64,000 nt of DNA, taken from positions 1-64,000 of the forward strand of contig DASYAU010000016.1 of the NCBI GenBank assembly GCA_036501185.1, written 5' to 3'. The position numbers and the translations under genes were made by a program. Shown here in pieces: positions 43,466 through 51,837 of the stretch. Position 1 is the stretch's first letter. Each line of letters opens with the position of its first letter. This DNA is from Korobacter sp036501185 (GTDB lineage Bacteria > Acidobacteriota > Terriglobia > Terriglobales > Acidobacteriaceae). Below the pieces are notes generated by a model. The model was not told where the DNA came from. It ran no database searches and saw only the letters and a list, made by a program, of their open reading frames with translations.

Positions 43466-44083
43466 ATGACGAAAGCGGACTCAGAGGATCTGCATGGGAA
43501 TGTGCCGGACGCGTCTGGGGCGGCGCTGCTGCTGGTGGATGTTATTAATGATTTCGAGTTCCCACAGAACGAGAATTTGTTGCGCGAGGCACCGCGGTTG
43601 CAGAAGGCGTTGCGAAGATTAAAGGAGCACTGCCGGCGGGCGGGGATTCCAACAATTTACGTGAACGACAACCACGGGAAGTGGCGGTCGGATTACAACG
43701 CGGTGGTTCGGTGGGCCACGCGGGTGGATTCGCCCGGGCGGGCATTTGTGCAGGCGCTGACGCCGGAGTTGGACGACTACATTGTGCTAAAGCCGAAGCA
43801 CTCGGCGTTTTTTGGCACACCACTCCAGGCGATTTTGGAGCACCTGGGGGCCAAAAGCCTGATTGTGGCGGGGGTCACGGCGAACGCGTGCGTGCTGCTC
43901 TCGGTGGGCGACGCTTACGTGCAGGGGTACAGGATTCTTGTGCCGCAGGATTGCGTGGCCGCGCTGACGCCGGAGGCGCATGACGAAGCGTTGCACCTGA
44001 TGGAACAGAGCTTCGGGGCCGATACGAGGGCGGCGAACGGGTTGGATTTTGAAGAATTGTCAGGAACGAAGAAGGCCGCCTAG
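43466..44083 (+). CDS. Isochorismatase-family cysteine hydrolase
   Basis: 205 residues from the ATG at 43466 (MTKADSEDLHGNVPDASGA). The catalytic Asp is in LLLVDVINDFEF, the Lys in LKPKHSAFFGTPL and the Cys in VTANACVLLSVGDAYVQGY, so the Asp-Lys-Cys triad is intact. Family members hydrolyse isochorismate, nicotinamide, N-carbamoylsarcosine or ureidoacrylate. The neighbour on minus is a sarcosine oxidase-like gene, so N-carbamoylsarcosine amidase is possible, but the two genes are divergent and only loosely linked. It is upstream of the AsmA gene on the same strand. Confidence 0.88.
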   Translation: MTKADSEDLHGNVPDASGAALLLVDVINDFEFPQNENLLREAPRLQKALRRLKEHCRRAGIPTIYVNDNHGKWRSDYNAVVRWATRVDSPGRAFVQALTPELDDYIVLKPKHSAFFGTPLQAILEHLGAKSLIVAGVTANACVLLSVGDAYVQGYRILVPQDCVAALTPEAHDEALHLMEQSFGADTRAANGLDFEELSGTKKAA

Positions 44084-44122
44084 AGAGACTCTGCATTCTG
44101 CATCCAAAGACGAGTGGCTACC

Positions 44123-45673
44123 ATGACCATCGCGAGTGCACCTCGGAGTGTGCTCACACGGCATTGGGGAAAGCTGCTGCTGGTAGCCGGCGGCCTGATG
44201 GTGGTTGCCATCATCCTGGTACTCGCGTTGGTGGTGCCGCAGTGGCCGTTTCGTGAAGGCGAGTTGAAGAAACGCATCGAGACGGAGATGAATGGCACCG
44301 TGCAGTTTGGCCATTACCGGCAGGTATTCTTACCCCATCCGGGAGCGGTGATCGACCTGATGACGTTGACGCCGCGGGATCCGTCGCGGCCGAAGATCAC
44401 GGCGCAGCGGGTGACGATCCGTGGACTGTATTGGGGGTTATTCGTTACACCGAAGCATTTGAAGGCGATGTCGTTTGATGGGCTGGAAATTTCGTTTCCG
44501 CCAAAAGACGGAAAGCACAATACCCAAACGCAAAACGGAAAGGATGCTTCGAAGGACGACACGCGGTATGACGAGGTGGATGCGAAGGACTCGCGGGTGG
44601 TATTTGCGGGCGCGGACGGCGCGGGCCCGCAGACGTATGAAATTTACCAGTTGGTGATGAAGAATTTTTCGGCGACTGGGCCGATGCATTTCAGTTCAAA
44701 CCTGAAGATCCCAACGCCGGTGGCGAATGTGGCGGTCTCGGGAATTTTCGGGCCGATCAATCACCAGAAGCTGGGCGAAACCCCACTGTCGGGCAAGTTC
44801 ACGATGAAGAATGCGAACCTGGCGACATTCCGGTCGCTGTACGGGACGCTGGCGGGATACGGGGAGTTCCAGGGGAAACTTGGCGAGTTGAAGGTGAATG
44901 GCGGGACGGAGATGCAGAACTTTGGCGTAACCGACACCGCACACGATTTGCCGCTCAAGACGCAGTTCACGGTGATGGTGGATGGCACCAGCGGGAATGT
45001 TGAGTTTGAGCCGATACACGCGACATTGGGAAAGACGAAGCTGGTGGCGCAGGGACAACTCGCGGATTCGGCGGACAAGAAGAAGACACTGACATTGAAC
45101 ATTAGCTCGAACGATGCGCGAATTGAGGACTTGATGTATTTGTTCGTCCACAGCAAGAAGCCGCCGCTGGCCGGTCCGACGCAGTTCAAGATGGATGTGA
45201 AGTTGCCGTCGGGCGATGCGCCGTTCGAGAAACGAGTGGAGATGAAGGCGCATTTCGGGATTGAGAAATCGAAGTTCACGCACTCGGATACAGAGCAAAA
45301 AGTGAGCGCGTTGAGCGAGGCGGCGCGCGGGAACCCGAAGGACGAGGATCCTCCAACCGTGGTGAGCGATTTGACGGGCGACCTGACGCTGAAAGGCGGC
45401 ACGGCCAATTTTTCGCGGCTGGACTGTGACGTCCCGGGGGCGAGCGCGAAGCTGCATGGCAAGTACAACCTGGAGAGTCACGCGGTGGACCTCCACGGAA
45501 TGTTGCAGACGGACGTGAAGCTGTCGAAGGCGACGACGGGGTTCAAAGCGTTCCTGATGAAAGTAGTGGAAGCGGCGAAGAAGAAGAAAAAAGAGGGCGC
45601 GACAGTGCCGGTGAAAATCACCGGGACGTACGAGAAGCCGGATTTCGGGCTGGACGCGACGGCGGAGAAATAA
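44123..45673 (+). CDS. AsmA-like envelope protein
   Basis: 516 residues from the ATG at 44123; a GTG three codons earlier is also open. One membrane helix (KLLLVAGGLMVVAIILVLALV, near residues 18-40) anchors a long periplasmic part. LKKRIETEMNGTVQFGHYRQ and RPKITAQRVTIRGLYWG are the AsmA-type N-terminal pattern. The C-terminal part (DLTGDLTLKGGTANFSRL, GASAKLHGKYNLESHAVDLHGML) is the AsmA_2-type beta-taco repeat. Such proteins form bridge-like lipid conduits between the inner and outer membranes. It follows the isochorismatase gene with 40 bases between, so may be cotranscribed. Confidence 0.82.
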   Translation: MTIASAPRSVLTRHWGKLLLVAGGLMVVAIILVLALVVPQWPFREGELKKRIETEMNGTVQFGHYRQVFLPHPGAVIDLMTLTPRDPSRPKITAQRVTIRGLYWGLFVTPKHLKAMSFDGLEISFPPKDGKHNTQTQNGKDASKDDTRYDEVDAKDSRVVFAGADGAGPQTYEIYQLVMKNFSATGPMHFSSNLKIPTPVANVAVSGIFGPINHQKLGETPLSGKFTMKNANLATFRSLYGTLAGYGEFQGKLGELKVNGGTEMQNFGVTDTAHDLPLKTQFTVMVDGTSGNVEFEPIHATLGKTKLVAQGQLADSADKKKTLTLNISSNDARIEDLMYLFVHSKKPPLAGPTQFKMDVKLPSGDAPFEKRVEMKAHFGIEKSKFTHSDTEQKVSALSEAARGNPKDEDPPTVVSDLTGDLTLKGGTANFSRLDCDVPGASAKLHGKYNLESHAVDLHGMLQTDVKLSKATTGFKAFLMKVVEAAKKKKKEGATVPVKITGTYEKPDFGLDATAEK

Positions 45674-45756
45674 CAGGAAAGAATTTTTGGTGAATGCTGG
45701 GTGGCGAGATAGGCAAATGTAACCTTGAGTTCACAATCGCGGAGTAAACGATAGCC

Positions 45757-45921
45757 ATGTTGATTGTGGCGTGGATCTGCGGCTCGATTGTGCTCTCGCT
45801 GTTCACCGCGAGAATGTTTCGTGTTGGGGCATACGACGGAACGGATCGAGAACCAGAGCCGTCGGCTTCCGGAGTCGACGGTGCGGACCTAACGCGCTAC
45901 TTACCTGCCGATTTGACCTGA
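45757..45921 (+). CDS. Possible 54-residue membrane peptide
   Basis: The ATG at 45757 opens MLIVAWICGSIVLSLFTARMF, one membrane helix, followed by a polar tail ending DLTRYLPADLT at TGA 45919-45921. GGAG lies 12 bases before the ATG. The last 25 bases overlap the 3' end of the tagD gene on minus. There is no homology argument; small-protein status is tentative. Confidence 0.3.
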   Translation: MLIVAWICGSIVLSLFTARMFRVGAYDGTDREPEPSASGVDGADLTRYLPADLT

Positions 45922-46325
45922 GCGTGCGGAACATGCCGGGTAAAGATCTCGGCTTTAACGCTGGTGGTTGAGATGTGGGGGGTTCGCGGCAAGTAGAGCA
46001 CTTCGCAAAGATCGGAACAGAAGTCGAACCTGCCGGCCCAGTCATCTCCCATAATCAAAACATTCGCCTTGAACTGCTGGATGTAGTCGCGTTTTTTCTC
46101 GAGGCTCTCTTCGAGGAAGACTTGATCGACCATGCGCAGGCTGGAAATGATCTTGACGCGTTCGTCCTCCGAGTAAACCGGATAGGCCTTTTTCTTGCTG
46201 AAATTCAGCGCATCCGTGGAGACACCGACCACGAGGTAGTCACAGGCCTGCTTGCTGCGTTCGAGGATGTTGATGTGGCCGATGTGCAGCAGGTCGAATG
46301 TGCCGAAGGTGATTCCGATGCGCAT
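45897..46325 (-). CDS. tagD: Glycerol-3-phosphate cytidylyltransferase-like protein
   Basis: 142 residues, typical TagD length. The nucleotidylyltransferase HxGH is in GTFDLLHIGHINILERSK, KKAYPVYSEDERVKII is the second block, VLIMGDDWAGRFDF is the third, and the signature RTxxISTT occurs as RTPHISTTSVK. The product would be CDP-glycerol from CTP and glycerol 3-phosphate in the cytoplasm. A related enzyme could use another sugar phosphate, but similarity to TagD is strong along the chain. AGGGGGG precedes the ATG. It is the last gene of the exopolysaccharide operon, which also has a TagB/F-like transferase. Confidence 0.88.
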   Translation of the reverse strand: MRIGITFGTFDLLHIGHINILERSKQACDYLVVGVSTDALNFSKKKAYPVYSEDERVKIISSLRMVDQVFLEESLEKKRDYIQQFKANVLIMGDDWAGRFDFCSDLCEVLYLPRTPHISTTSVKAEIFTRHVPHAQVKSAGK

Positions 46326-46351
46326 ATGTCCCCCCTAGGTCTCCAGAAAGA

Positions 46352-47746
46352 TCATCGGTTCCATGATCCGTGGCGGTCGAAGCCGGTCATGCGAAATTCG
46401 TCGAAGCTCTTGGCGCCGTTGCAGAACCAGTGGCGGCCGGAAGCTCCGGAGTAGTGGTTGTTCTCGAAAACGTTTTTGGGATCGACGAGCGTGTGGGTGT
46501 CGTCGGCGAAACCGGAGTAGCCGGTGGAACTCTGGTAGACGATGGTGTTGTCGTGGACCTGGTTGCCGGATGCGATGTGGGGACCGTATGCGCCGTCGCC
46601 GCGACGCTGGTTGATGATGACGATGCCGTTGGCGCCGGAGGGGACCTTGACCTGGTTGCCGTAGACCTGGACGTTCCAGGAGTTCTGCACCATGATTTGC
46701 GCGCCCCAGAGCCAATGGGATTGGACTTCGGCGCCATTGTTGGTTACGAGGTTGTTGCGGATGACGGCGTCGTAGCTGATCTCGTGCTTGATACCGTCGC
46801 CGGTGTTGTTGTAGACGCGATTTCCTTCGTAAGTTGTGTGGATGTTGTCGATGTCGGTCCAGAGGCCGGCGCCGACGTTGTCGTGAACGTCGTTATCGCG
46901 GACGACGAGGCCGACAGTCTTGACGAATTTTGTGCCGCCTGCTTCCCATGAGTGGTGGTAACCGGCGTAGTTGTTGTAGGCGATTTCGTTGTGCTCGATG
47001 AGAACGTTTTCGCCGTGCGCCTGCGCGCCCTTCTGTCCGTTGTGATTGAGTTTGCAGTTGAGAACGTGGGAGCCACTGCCGACGGCAACGCCGGTGCCGT
47101 GGTTCCAGCGAGCTTCGACGTGGTCGAGGGTCCAGGATTTTGCACCGTCGGTGAGGTTGCCAATGGCGCCGCGCTGCGGCAGGGTGGCGAATTTTTCGAC
47201 GATGAGGCCGGTGATGCGGACGTTTTCGGCGGGGCCGGTGAAGGCGACGGGGGTGGTGGAGATTTCTACCTTGTGGCCGGCGGAATCGGCGCCGAGGACG
47301 ATGGATGCCTTAGCTTCGTCGTAGAAAACGCGACCGGGACGGAGCTCGCCGGGGCTTTCAACGGGGGTTTGGAGCACGTTATCGACGAAGACATCGCGGA
47401 GCTGCCAGCAGAACGGGTGGTCTTTGAGGCAGTGATCGGGTTGGATGTGCTCGGGAAGCGTTCCGACGGAGGCTGTCCAGCCATCTGGACTGCGACGGGG
47501 CTGGAGGAGTTGCGCGCCAGTGAGGATGACTTCGCCATCGGCTTCGAAGGCGTCGTTGTCTTTGGCGACGATGGTGTCGATGCGATATTCGCCGGGAGCA
47601 AAGACGAACGTGGTGCCGGAAGGAGAGTTCTTGACGATGGTGGGGACGTCGTCACCGGGCTTGAGAGCGACCTTGGATGCCGCATGGGCGCTTCCGGCGG
47701 CGAAGCAGAGAACGGAAATAAGGGCGATGCTAGCGTGTCTTGCCAT
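46352..47746 (-). CDS. Secreted right-handed parallel beta-helix protein
   Basis: 464 residues with a signal peptide (SIALISVLCFAAGSAHAA). Many short turns with N and G (VLIEHNEIAYNNYAGYHHSW, LVVRDNDVHDNVGAGLWTD, TYEGNRVYNNTGDGIKHEI, VIRNNLVTNNGAE) make the repeating coils of a pectate-lyase or epimerase-type beta-helix. Possible active-site residues (KHE, H and D pairs) cluster in these coils but cannot be assigned. It lies inside the Wzx/Wzy operon, one base after the flippase stop, so it probably modifies the polymer in the periplasm as a lyase or epimerase. Confidence 0.78.
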   Translation of the reverse strand: MARHASIALISVLCFAAGSAHAASKVALKPGDDVPTIVKNSPSGTTFVFAPGEYRIDTIVAKDNDAFEADGEVILTGAQLLQPRRSPDGWTASVGTLPEHIQPDHCLKDHPFCWQLRDVFVDNVLQTPVESPGELRPGRVFYDEAKASIVLGADSAGHKVEISTTPVAFTGPAENVRITGLIVEKFATLPQRGAIGNLTDGAKSWTLDHVEARWNHGTGVAVGSGSHVLNCKLNHNGQKGAQAHGENVLIEHNEIAYNNYAGYHHSWEAGGTKFVKTVGLVVRDNDVHDNVGAGLWTDIDNIHTTYEGNRVYNNTGDGIKHEISYDAVIRNNLVTNNGAEVQSHWLWGAQIMVQNSWNVQVYGNQVKVPSGANGIVIINQRRGDGAYGPHIASGNQVHDNTIVYQSSTGYSGFADDTHTLVDPKNVFENNHYSGASGRHWFCNGAKSFDEFRMTGFDRHGSWNR

Positions 47747-47747
47747 G

Positions 47748-49124
47748 TCATTGCCCCATCTGGCTTCCGGCCGCGGCGGTGAGAGACGAGGTCATGGCGG
47801 CCTCTTCGGCTTGGACAATGCGTTGCTCTTCTTTTTCAGGAACCGGGAAGCGGTCCTTGAGTGACTGCGAGCGAAGCTGCCAATAGGCGATACAGGTGGT
47901 GATGGCGACGGCCTGGCCCAGTAGAGAGGAAGCGATGAGGCCGGAGGCGTTCCAGAGATGACCGAAGGTGTAGACGGTGCCGATGTTGACGATGGCGCAG
48001 AGTCCGTTGGACCAAAGCAGTGGCTTGGTTTCCTGGATACCGCGATAAAGGAAGAACCAGAGACGGGTGACGGCGCCGAAGATGATGGTGCCGAGTTGCA
48101 GGAGCATCGGGTAGTAGAAAGCGACCATCGCTTTGCCGTAAACGAAGCCGAGGATGGTGCGGCCGAAGATGGCGACGGGAATGGCGATCAAGCTGAACAA
48201 CACGACGAACATGAAAATGGCGGAGCGGACGAAGCGATAGGCACCGGGCACTCCGCGGGCTTTCAGTTCTTCGGCGATGCGAAGAGGGAGCACGTTGCCC
48301 AACGAGCTGAGGATGATGTTGACCGGACCCGCGAGACTCTGGGAGGCGCGCAATCCGCCGGTAGCCTGAGAGCCGACAATGCCGGTACCGATGATAAGAA
48401 TGCCCTGGTTTCCGAACCAACGAACCTGGCTGGCGAAGACAAGGTCGCGGCTCATGGTCTTACAGAGCGCCCACGTTTGCCGCAGGCCGTCTCGCACCGG
48501 GCGGATGCTGTCGGTGAAGACGATCATGACGGTCGCTGCCGCGGAGGTTACGCACATTGTGACCAGGGTAGTGAACAGCGATAGGGAATGAGCGCGCCAG
48601 AGAGCGCCGAGCACGAAGAGTTGGAAGACGTAGCTGATGAAGTCGCTGACGAATGCGAGCTTGCCCTTGGCCTGGAGGAAATAGAAGCGTCGTACCCAGT
48701 CCTGGAGTTGGAAGGTGCCGACGCAGACTGCGTAGGCCACGAGGCAGCGCAGGCTATAAAAAGTGGTGAAGACACTGGCGACCGATCCGGCGGCAAGGAA
48801 GATGGCGAACAACAGGATGCTGGCGAGGATCTGGAGGGCCAACATGCCTTCGGTAAAACGACGGCGATCGTCGCCTTCCTTCAGCGGCCCGATGCAGAGC
48901 ATGGGCATGGCGATGAAGGCCATCTGGAGTTCGTTCACATAGAGCAATACGCCGTAGAGGATGGCGTACTTGCCGAATTCGGAAAGTCCGAGCCCGCGGA
49001 CGAGCACGATACTGGCAAGGAAGTTTGCGCCGCTGATCATCAACTGATCGGCGACGGCAATGCCAGCGCGTCCGCGACGCAGGTTCAGCAATTTCCGGAA
49101 GAGCTGGGCGAAGTTCACGACCAA
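47748..49124 (-). CDS. wzx: Polysaccharide flippase (Wzx-like, MOP superfamily)
   Basis: 458 residues with about twelve membrane helices. RAGIAVADQLMISGANFLASIVLVRGL is the first two-helix signature of the polysaccharide-transport branch of the MOP exporters, and FGNQGILIIGTGIVGSQATGG begins the second half. It moves undecaprenyl-linked repeat units across the inner membrane. Its start overlaps the Wzy-type gene by ten bases, and one base separates its stop from the beta-helix gene. In the operon it sits with Wzy, Wzc and Wza partners. Confidence 0.87.
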   Translation of the reverse strand: MVVNFAQLFRKLLNLRRGRAGIAVADQLMISGANFLASIVLVRGLGLSEFGKYAILYGVLLYVNELQMAFIAMPMLCIGPLKEGDDRRRFTEGMLALQILASILLFAIFLAAGSVASVFTTFYSLRCLVAYAVCVGTFQLQDWVRRFYFLQAKGKLAFVSDFISYVFQLFVLGALWRAHSLSLFTTLVTMCVTSAAATVMIVFTDSIRPVRDGLRQTWALCKTMSRDLVFASQVRWFGNQGILIIGTGIVGSQATGGLRASQSLAGPVNIILSSLGNVLPLRIAEELKARGVPGAYRFVRSAIFMFVVLFSLIAIPVAIFGRTILGFVYGKAMVAFYYPMLLQLGTIIFGAVTRLWFFLYRGIQETKPLLWSNGLCAIVNIGTVYTFGHLWNASGLIASSLLGQAVAITTCIAYWQLRSQSLKDRFPVPEKEEQRIVQAEEAAMTSSLTAAAGSQMGQ

Positions 49125-50551
49125 GCTCCATCGCGATACCCGGATTTGAGCAGCGGGATGGTGCTGGCGGCATGTACTGGAACAGGAGGCGGCTCGTGCG
49201 GCAAGAAGTCGTCACGATGCCGCGCGGCATGGTTGGCTCGAAGGAAGCGAACGTCACGTTCCTGGAGCCGCATAACGGCAATGCCGAAACCGATCGCCGC
49301 CCAGAACCAGATTCCGCCCATCGGGCCTTCGACATACACGTCGAAGCTCATATTGATAAAGGCACTCAGCCAGTAGCAGAGAATCCAGAGGTCGAGAGCG
49401 GCCCAACCAGCCATTTTCAAGCGTGATGCCTGTCGATAAGAGCGGACAAGCCGGAACACAAATACGCCGTGCAGCAAGATCCAGAGAAAGAGTCCTGGAA
49501 CTCCCATGCGAGCGAGGACGGTCATGCTGGCGTTGTGGGGACTTCGCAGTTTTGCGTCTTCGGCGTCAGCATGGGGGCCGCTGTCGGTGGCGAGGTTCAG
49601 ACCAAAGCCTTTGCCCTTCCAGAAATACGGGCCGAAGACGGTGTCGTTGATGATGTTGCGCCACCATTGGAGGCGCCACTGCTTCGTGCCTTCGGTATTG
49701 CCCTGGGTGCCCTGGCCGACGATGCTGCTGAGGTTGTCGTTTAGCTGATCGACGGTGAAGGCTCTGCCCTTCACGGTGAACGTGATGAGATTGCTTTCGA
49801 GCACCGCGACGGTGAGCACGGAGGCGAGAATTCCCAATGCCGCGACCTTCCAACCGATGCCGCGGGGCTTGAGAACGGAAATGAGGAAGAGCGGCAGAGC
49901 GAGCGCAAGGAAACCCGCACGAGTGTCAATAAGCACAAGGAAGCCGGCGAAGGACCAACCGGCGAACTTGAGCAATTGAACCAGCGAGAGGCCGCCCTCG
50001 CGGTGGCGAGCCGTCCAGTTGGAAAACAACAGCGTGAAGAGCGCGACGGAGCAAAGGTTTACCGCTGCGTCGCCGCCTTTCATGCTGATGATCGCGACGC
50101 TATCAGACCACGGAATGGTAGGGAGTTGGTTATGCAGCGTGAGGGAGACGAGCAAGACGACAGGGATCAGAACCGAATACCACGAAGTGAACTTGTTATA
50201 AGCCGCGATCGCCCGCCGGATGTACGAATCCTCATCGACGAAGCCGGCGATCAACAGCGCATAGCATCCATAGCCCCAGAGCACGGCGTCACGAATCGCG
50301 TCGAAGTGGTAGATGTGAATGTAGGGAACAGTTCGGCAGACCCCCCATAAAGAGAACAAGCCCCAGATCAACAGGACGGGGTCAGTGAACAGCAGCATCA
50401 GCTTCCGCGAAGGCAGGAAGATGAGGAACCCGACGACCAGGGTGAGCTCGCCGACGTAGAGGTAAGCGAATCCCTTCCCTAAGAGTGCATAACCGAAGAG
50501 CGCAAGCACCGCTATTCGCAGCCACATGGAGATGAGTTGCTTGCGCGTCAT
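49115..50551 (-). CDS. Wzy-type polymerase / O-antigen ligase family protein
   Basis: 478 residues, about eleven membrane helices. A large periplasmic loop contains the Wzy_C marker LRSPHNASMTVLARMGVPGLFL (H-N-x-x-L and a Gly-Pro-Gly turn). Basic residues R and K in the loops are consistent with sugar-phosphate binding. In a Wzx/Wzy operon it should polymerise the flipped repeat units; ligation to lipid A would need a different context. Its ATG lies four bases into the stop of the TagB-like gene (ATGA). It overlaps wzx by ten bases. Confidence 0.85.
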   Translation of the reverse strand: MTRKQLISMWLRIAVLALFGYALLGKGFAYLYVGELTLVVGFLIFLPSRKLMLLFTDPVLLIWGLFSLWGVCRTVPYIHIYHFDAIRDAVLWGYGCYALLIAGFVDEDSYIRRAIAAYNKFTSWYSVLIPVVLLVSLTLHNQLPTIPWSDSVAIISMKGGDAAVNLCSVALFTLLFSNWTARHREGGLSLVQLLKFAGWSFAGFLVLIDTRAGFLALALPLFLISVLKPRGIGWKVAALGILASVLTVAVLESNLITFTVKGRAFTVDQLNDNLSSIVGQGTQGNTEGTKQWRLQWWRNIINDTVFGPYFWKGKGFGLNLATDSGPHADAEDAKLRSPHNASMTVLARMGVPGLFLWILLHGVFVFRLVRSYRQASRLKMAGWAALDLWILCYWLSAFINMSFDVYVEGPMGGIWFWAAIGFGIAVMRLQERDVRFLRANHAARHRDDFLPHEPPPVPVHAASTIPLLKSGYRDGAWS

Positions 50552-51837
50552 GCTCGTCCTCGCGCGGCCAGCGACGCTTCGCGAGCCTCACCCAGGGGAA
50601 CGACGTGGAGGCTGGCGGTTTCCGAGGCGGGAAGGAGGAGATCATCCAAACCGAACGCGGCGAGGATTGTCTGCGAAGGCGCGTTGAGTCCCTTGCTATG
50701 CAGGAACTCGAGGGACTCGGCAGGAGCATCGAGCGGTGGAGGAGCAGAGATGAAATTTGCAAGCTCCTCAATGGTGTTCAGGCGTCGACAGACCGCAGAG
50801 ACGTGGTCGATAACTTGGGGCATGAAACCACGGATGTAGCTGGATTGATCAGGAGCGAAGATGCCGATGGGACGGCGCAGGGAAAGGAAGTCGATGGCGA
50901 CCGAGGAATAGTCGGTAACAAGCGCGCTTGCGTGGCCAAGCAGCTTGTAGAGGTTCAGACGGCTGTCGCGGAACGCGCGGTCAGAATAAATTTTGATGTT
51001 CTCGAAAGCCGGCCACTGGCGGGCGTTGTTGGTATCGAGAGGATGAAACTTGATGACGACGAGAACATTTTTGCCGCGCAAGCGTTGGTCGAGGGAGGCA
51101 AGGTCGTCGAGAGGACCGGGGGCGCCGGGAAGAGTGTCGTCCGCGACGCCGTCGGTTCCTGAACTGCGGAAGGTGGGCAGCCAAACGACCAGGTTGCGGT
51201 CACCCTTCAGGCGGGTGATGGCTTCGTCGGGGCACGTCATCCACTCGTTTCGCGGAAATCCGGAGACGAGGATGAGTTCTGGGACCGTGCCGAACGTAGA
51301 CGCGATGATCGGAGCGAGCGCCGGCGAAGTCGCCAACGAGTATTGCCGGGAGCGGAAGACGACGCCGGACTTTGCCAGGAGGGCGCCCATCGTTTTGATG
51401 GGAATGCCGTGGCCAAGATAGACCATCTTCTGGTGGAAGCACGAGCGCGCGAACCAGTAACAACTGTGGGTATAGAAAACGTAGCGGCTGCGCAGAAGTT
51501 CGATGACGCCGCCAATGCTTCCCTTCCAGACAATGCGCGTATTGGGGGCGACTGTGCCGAATTCGCGCTTGAGCTCCTGCGCGGCACCGTCGACGTTTTT
51601 GACGAGCCAGACAAGCTGATACTCGGAAGCACGCGGAGAGCGCTGGATGGCTTCGTAGAGCGCAAGTGAATTGTCAGCACAATCGGGGGAGCTCTCGAAG
51701 AGGATGCGGCGTGAGTGAGTCGGAACGAGAAAGCGGATGAGAGCGTAAAGGCAGCGGACGCATCCCTGGAGGAGGGGCCATTGATCGAGGGGCCGCTTGA
51801 TCCATTGTTTCAGCGAAAGGCGGGAGGCGCGGCTCAA
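50548..51837 (-). CDS. CDP-glycerol glycerophosphotransferase family protein (TagB/TagF-like)
   Basis: 429 residues. The Glyphos_transf fold is visible: FHQKMVYLGHGIPIKTMG (motif with the base His), LASTSPALAPII-like region, VVIKFHPLD (second His), and LVTDYSSVAIDFLSLRRPIGIF (the T-D-Y-S-S motif). Such enzymes add glycerol 1-phosphate from CDP-glycerol to a lipid-linked sugar. Together with the TagD-like protein in the same operon, this supports a glycerol-phosphate substituent or backbone in the exported polymer, unexpected in a Gram-negative phylum. Overlaps with both neighbours are of the ATGA kind. Confidence 0.86.
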   Translation of the reverse strand: MSRASRLSLKQWIKRPLDQWPLLQGCVRCLYALIRFLVPTHSRRILFESSPDCADNSLALYEAIQRSPRASEYQLVWLVKNVDGAAQELKREFGTVAPNTRIVWKGSIGGVIELLRSRYVFYTHSCYWFARSCFHQKMVYLGHGIPIKTMGALLAKSGVVFRSRQYSLATSPALAPIIASTFGTVPELILVSGFPRNEWMTCPDEAITRLKGDRNLVVWLPTFRSSGTDGVADDTLPGAPGPLDDLASLDQRLRGKNVLVVIKFHPLDTNNARQWPAFENIKIYSDRAFRDSRLNLYKLLGHASALVTDYSSVAIDFLSLRRPIGIFAPDQSSYIRGFMPQVIDHVSAVCRRLNTIEELANFISAPPPLDAPAESLEFLHSKGLNAPSQTILAAFGLDDLLLPASETASLHVVPLGEAREASLAARGRA

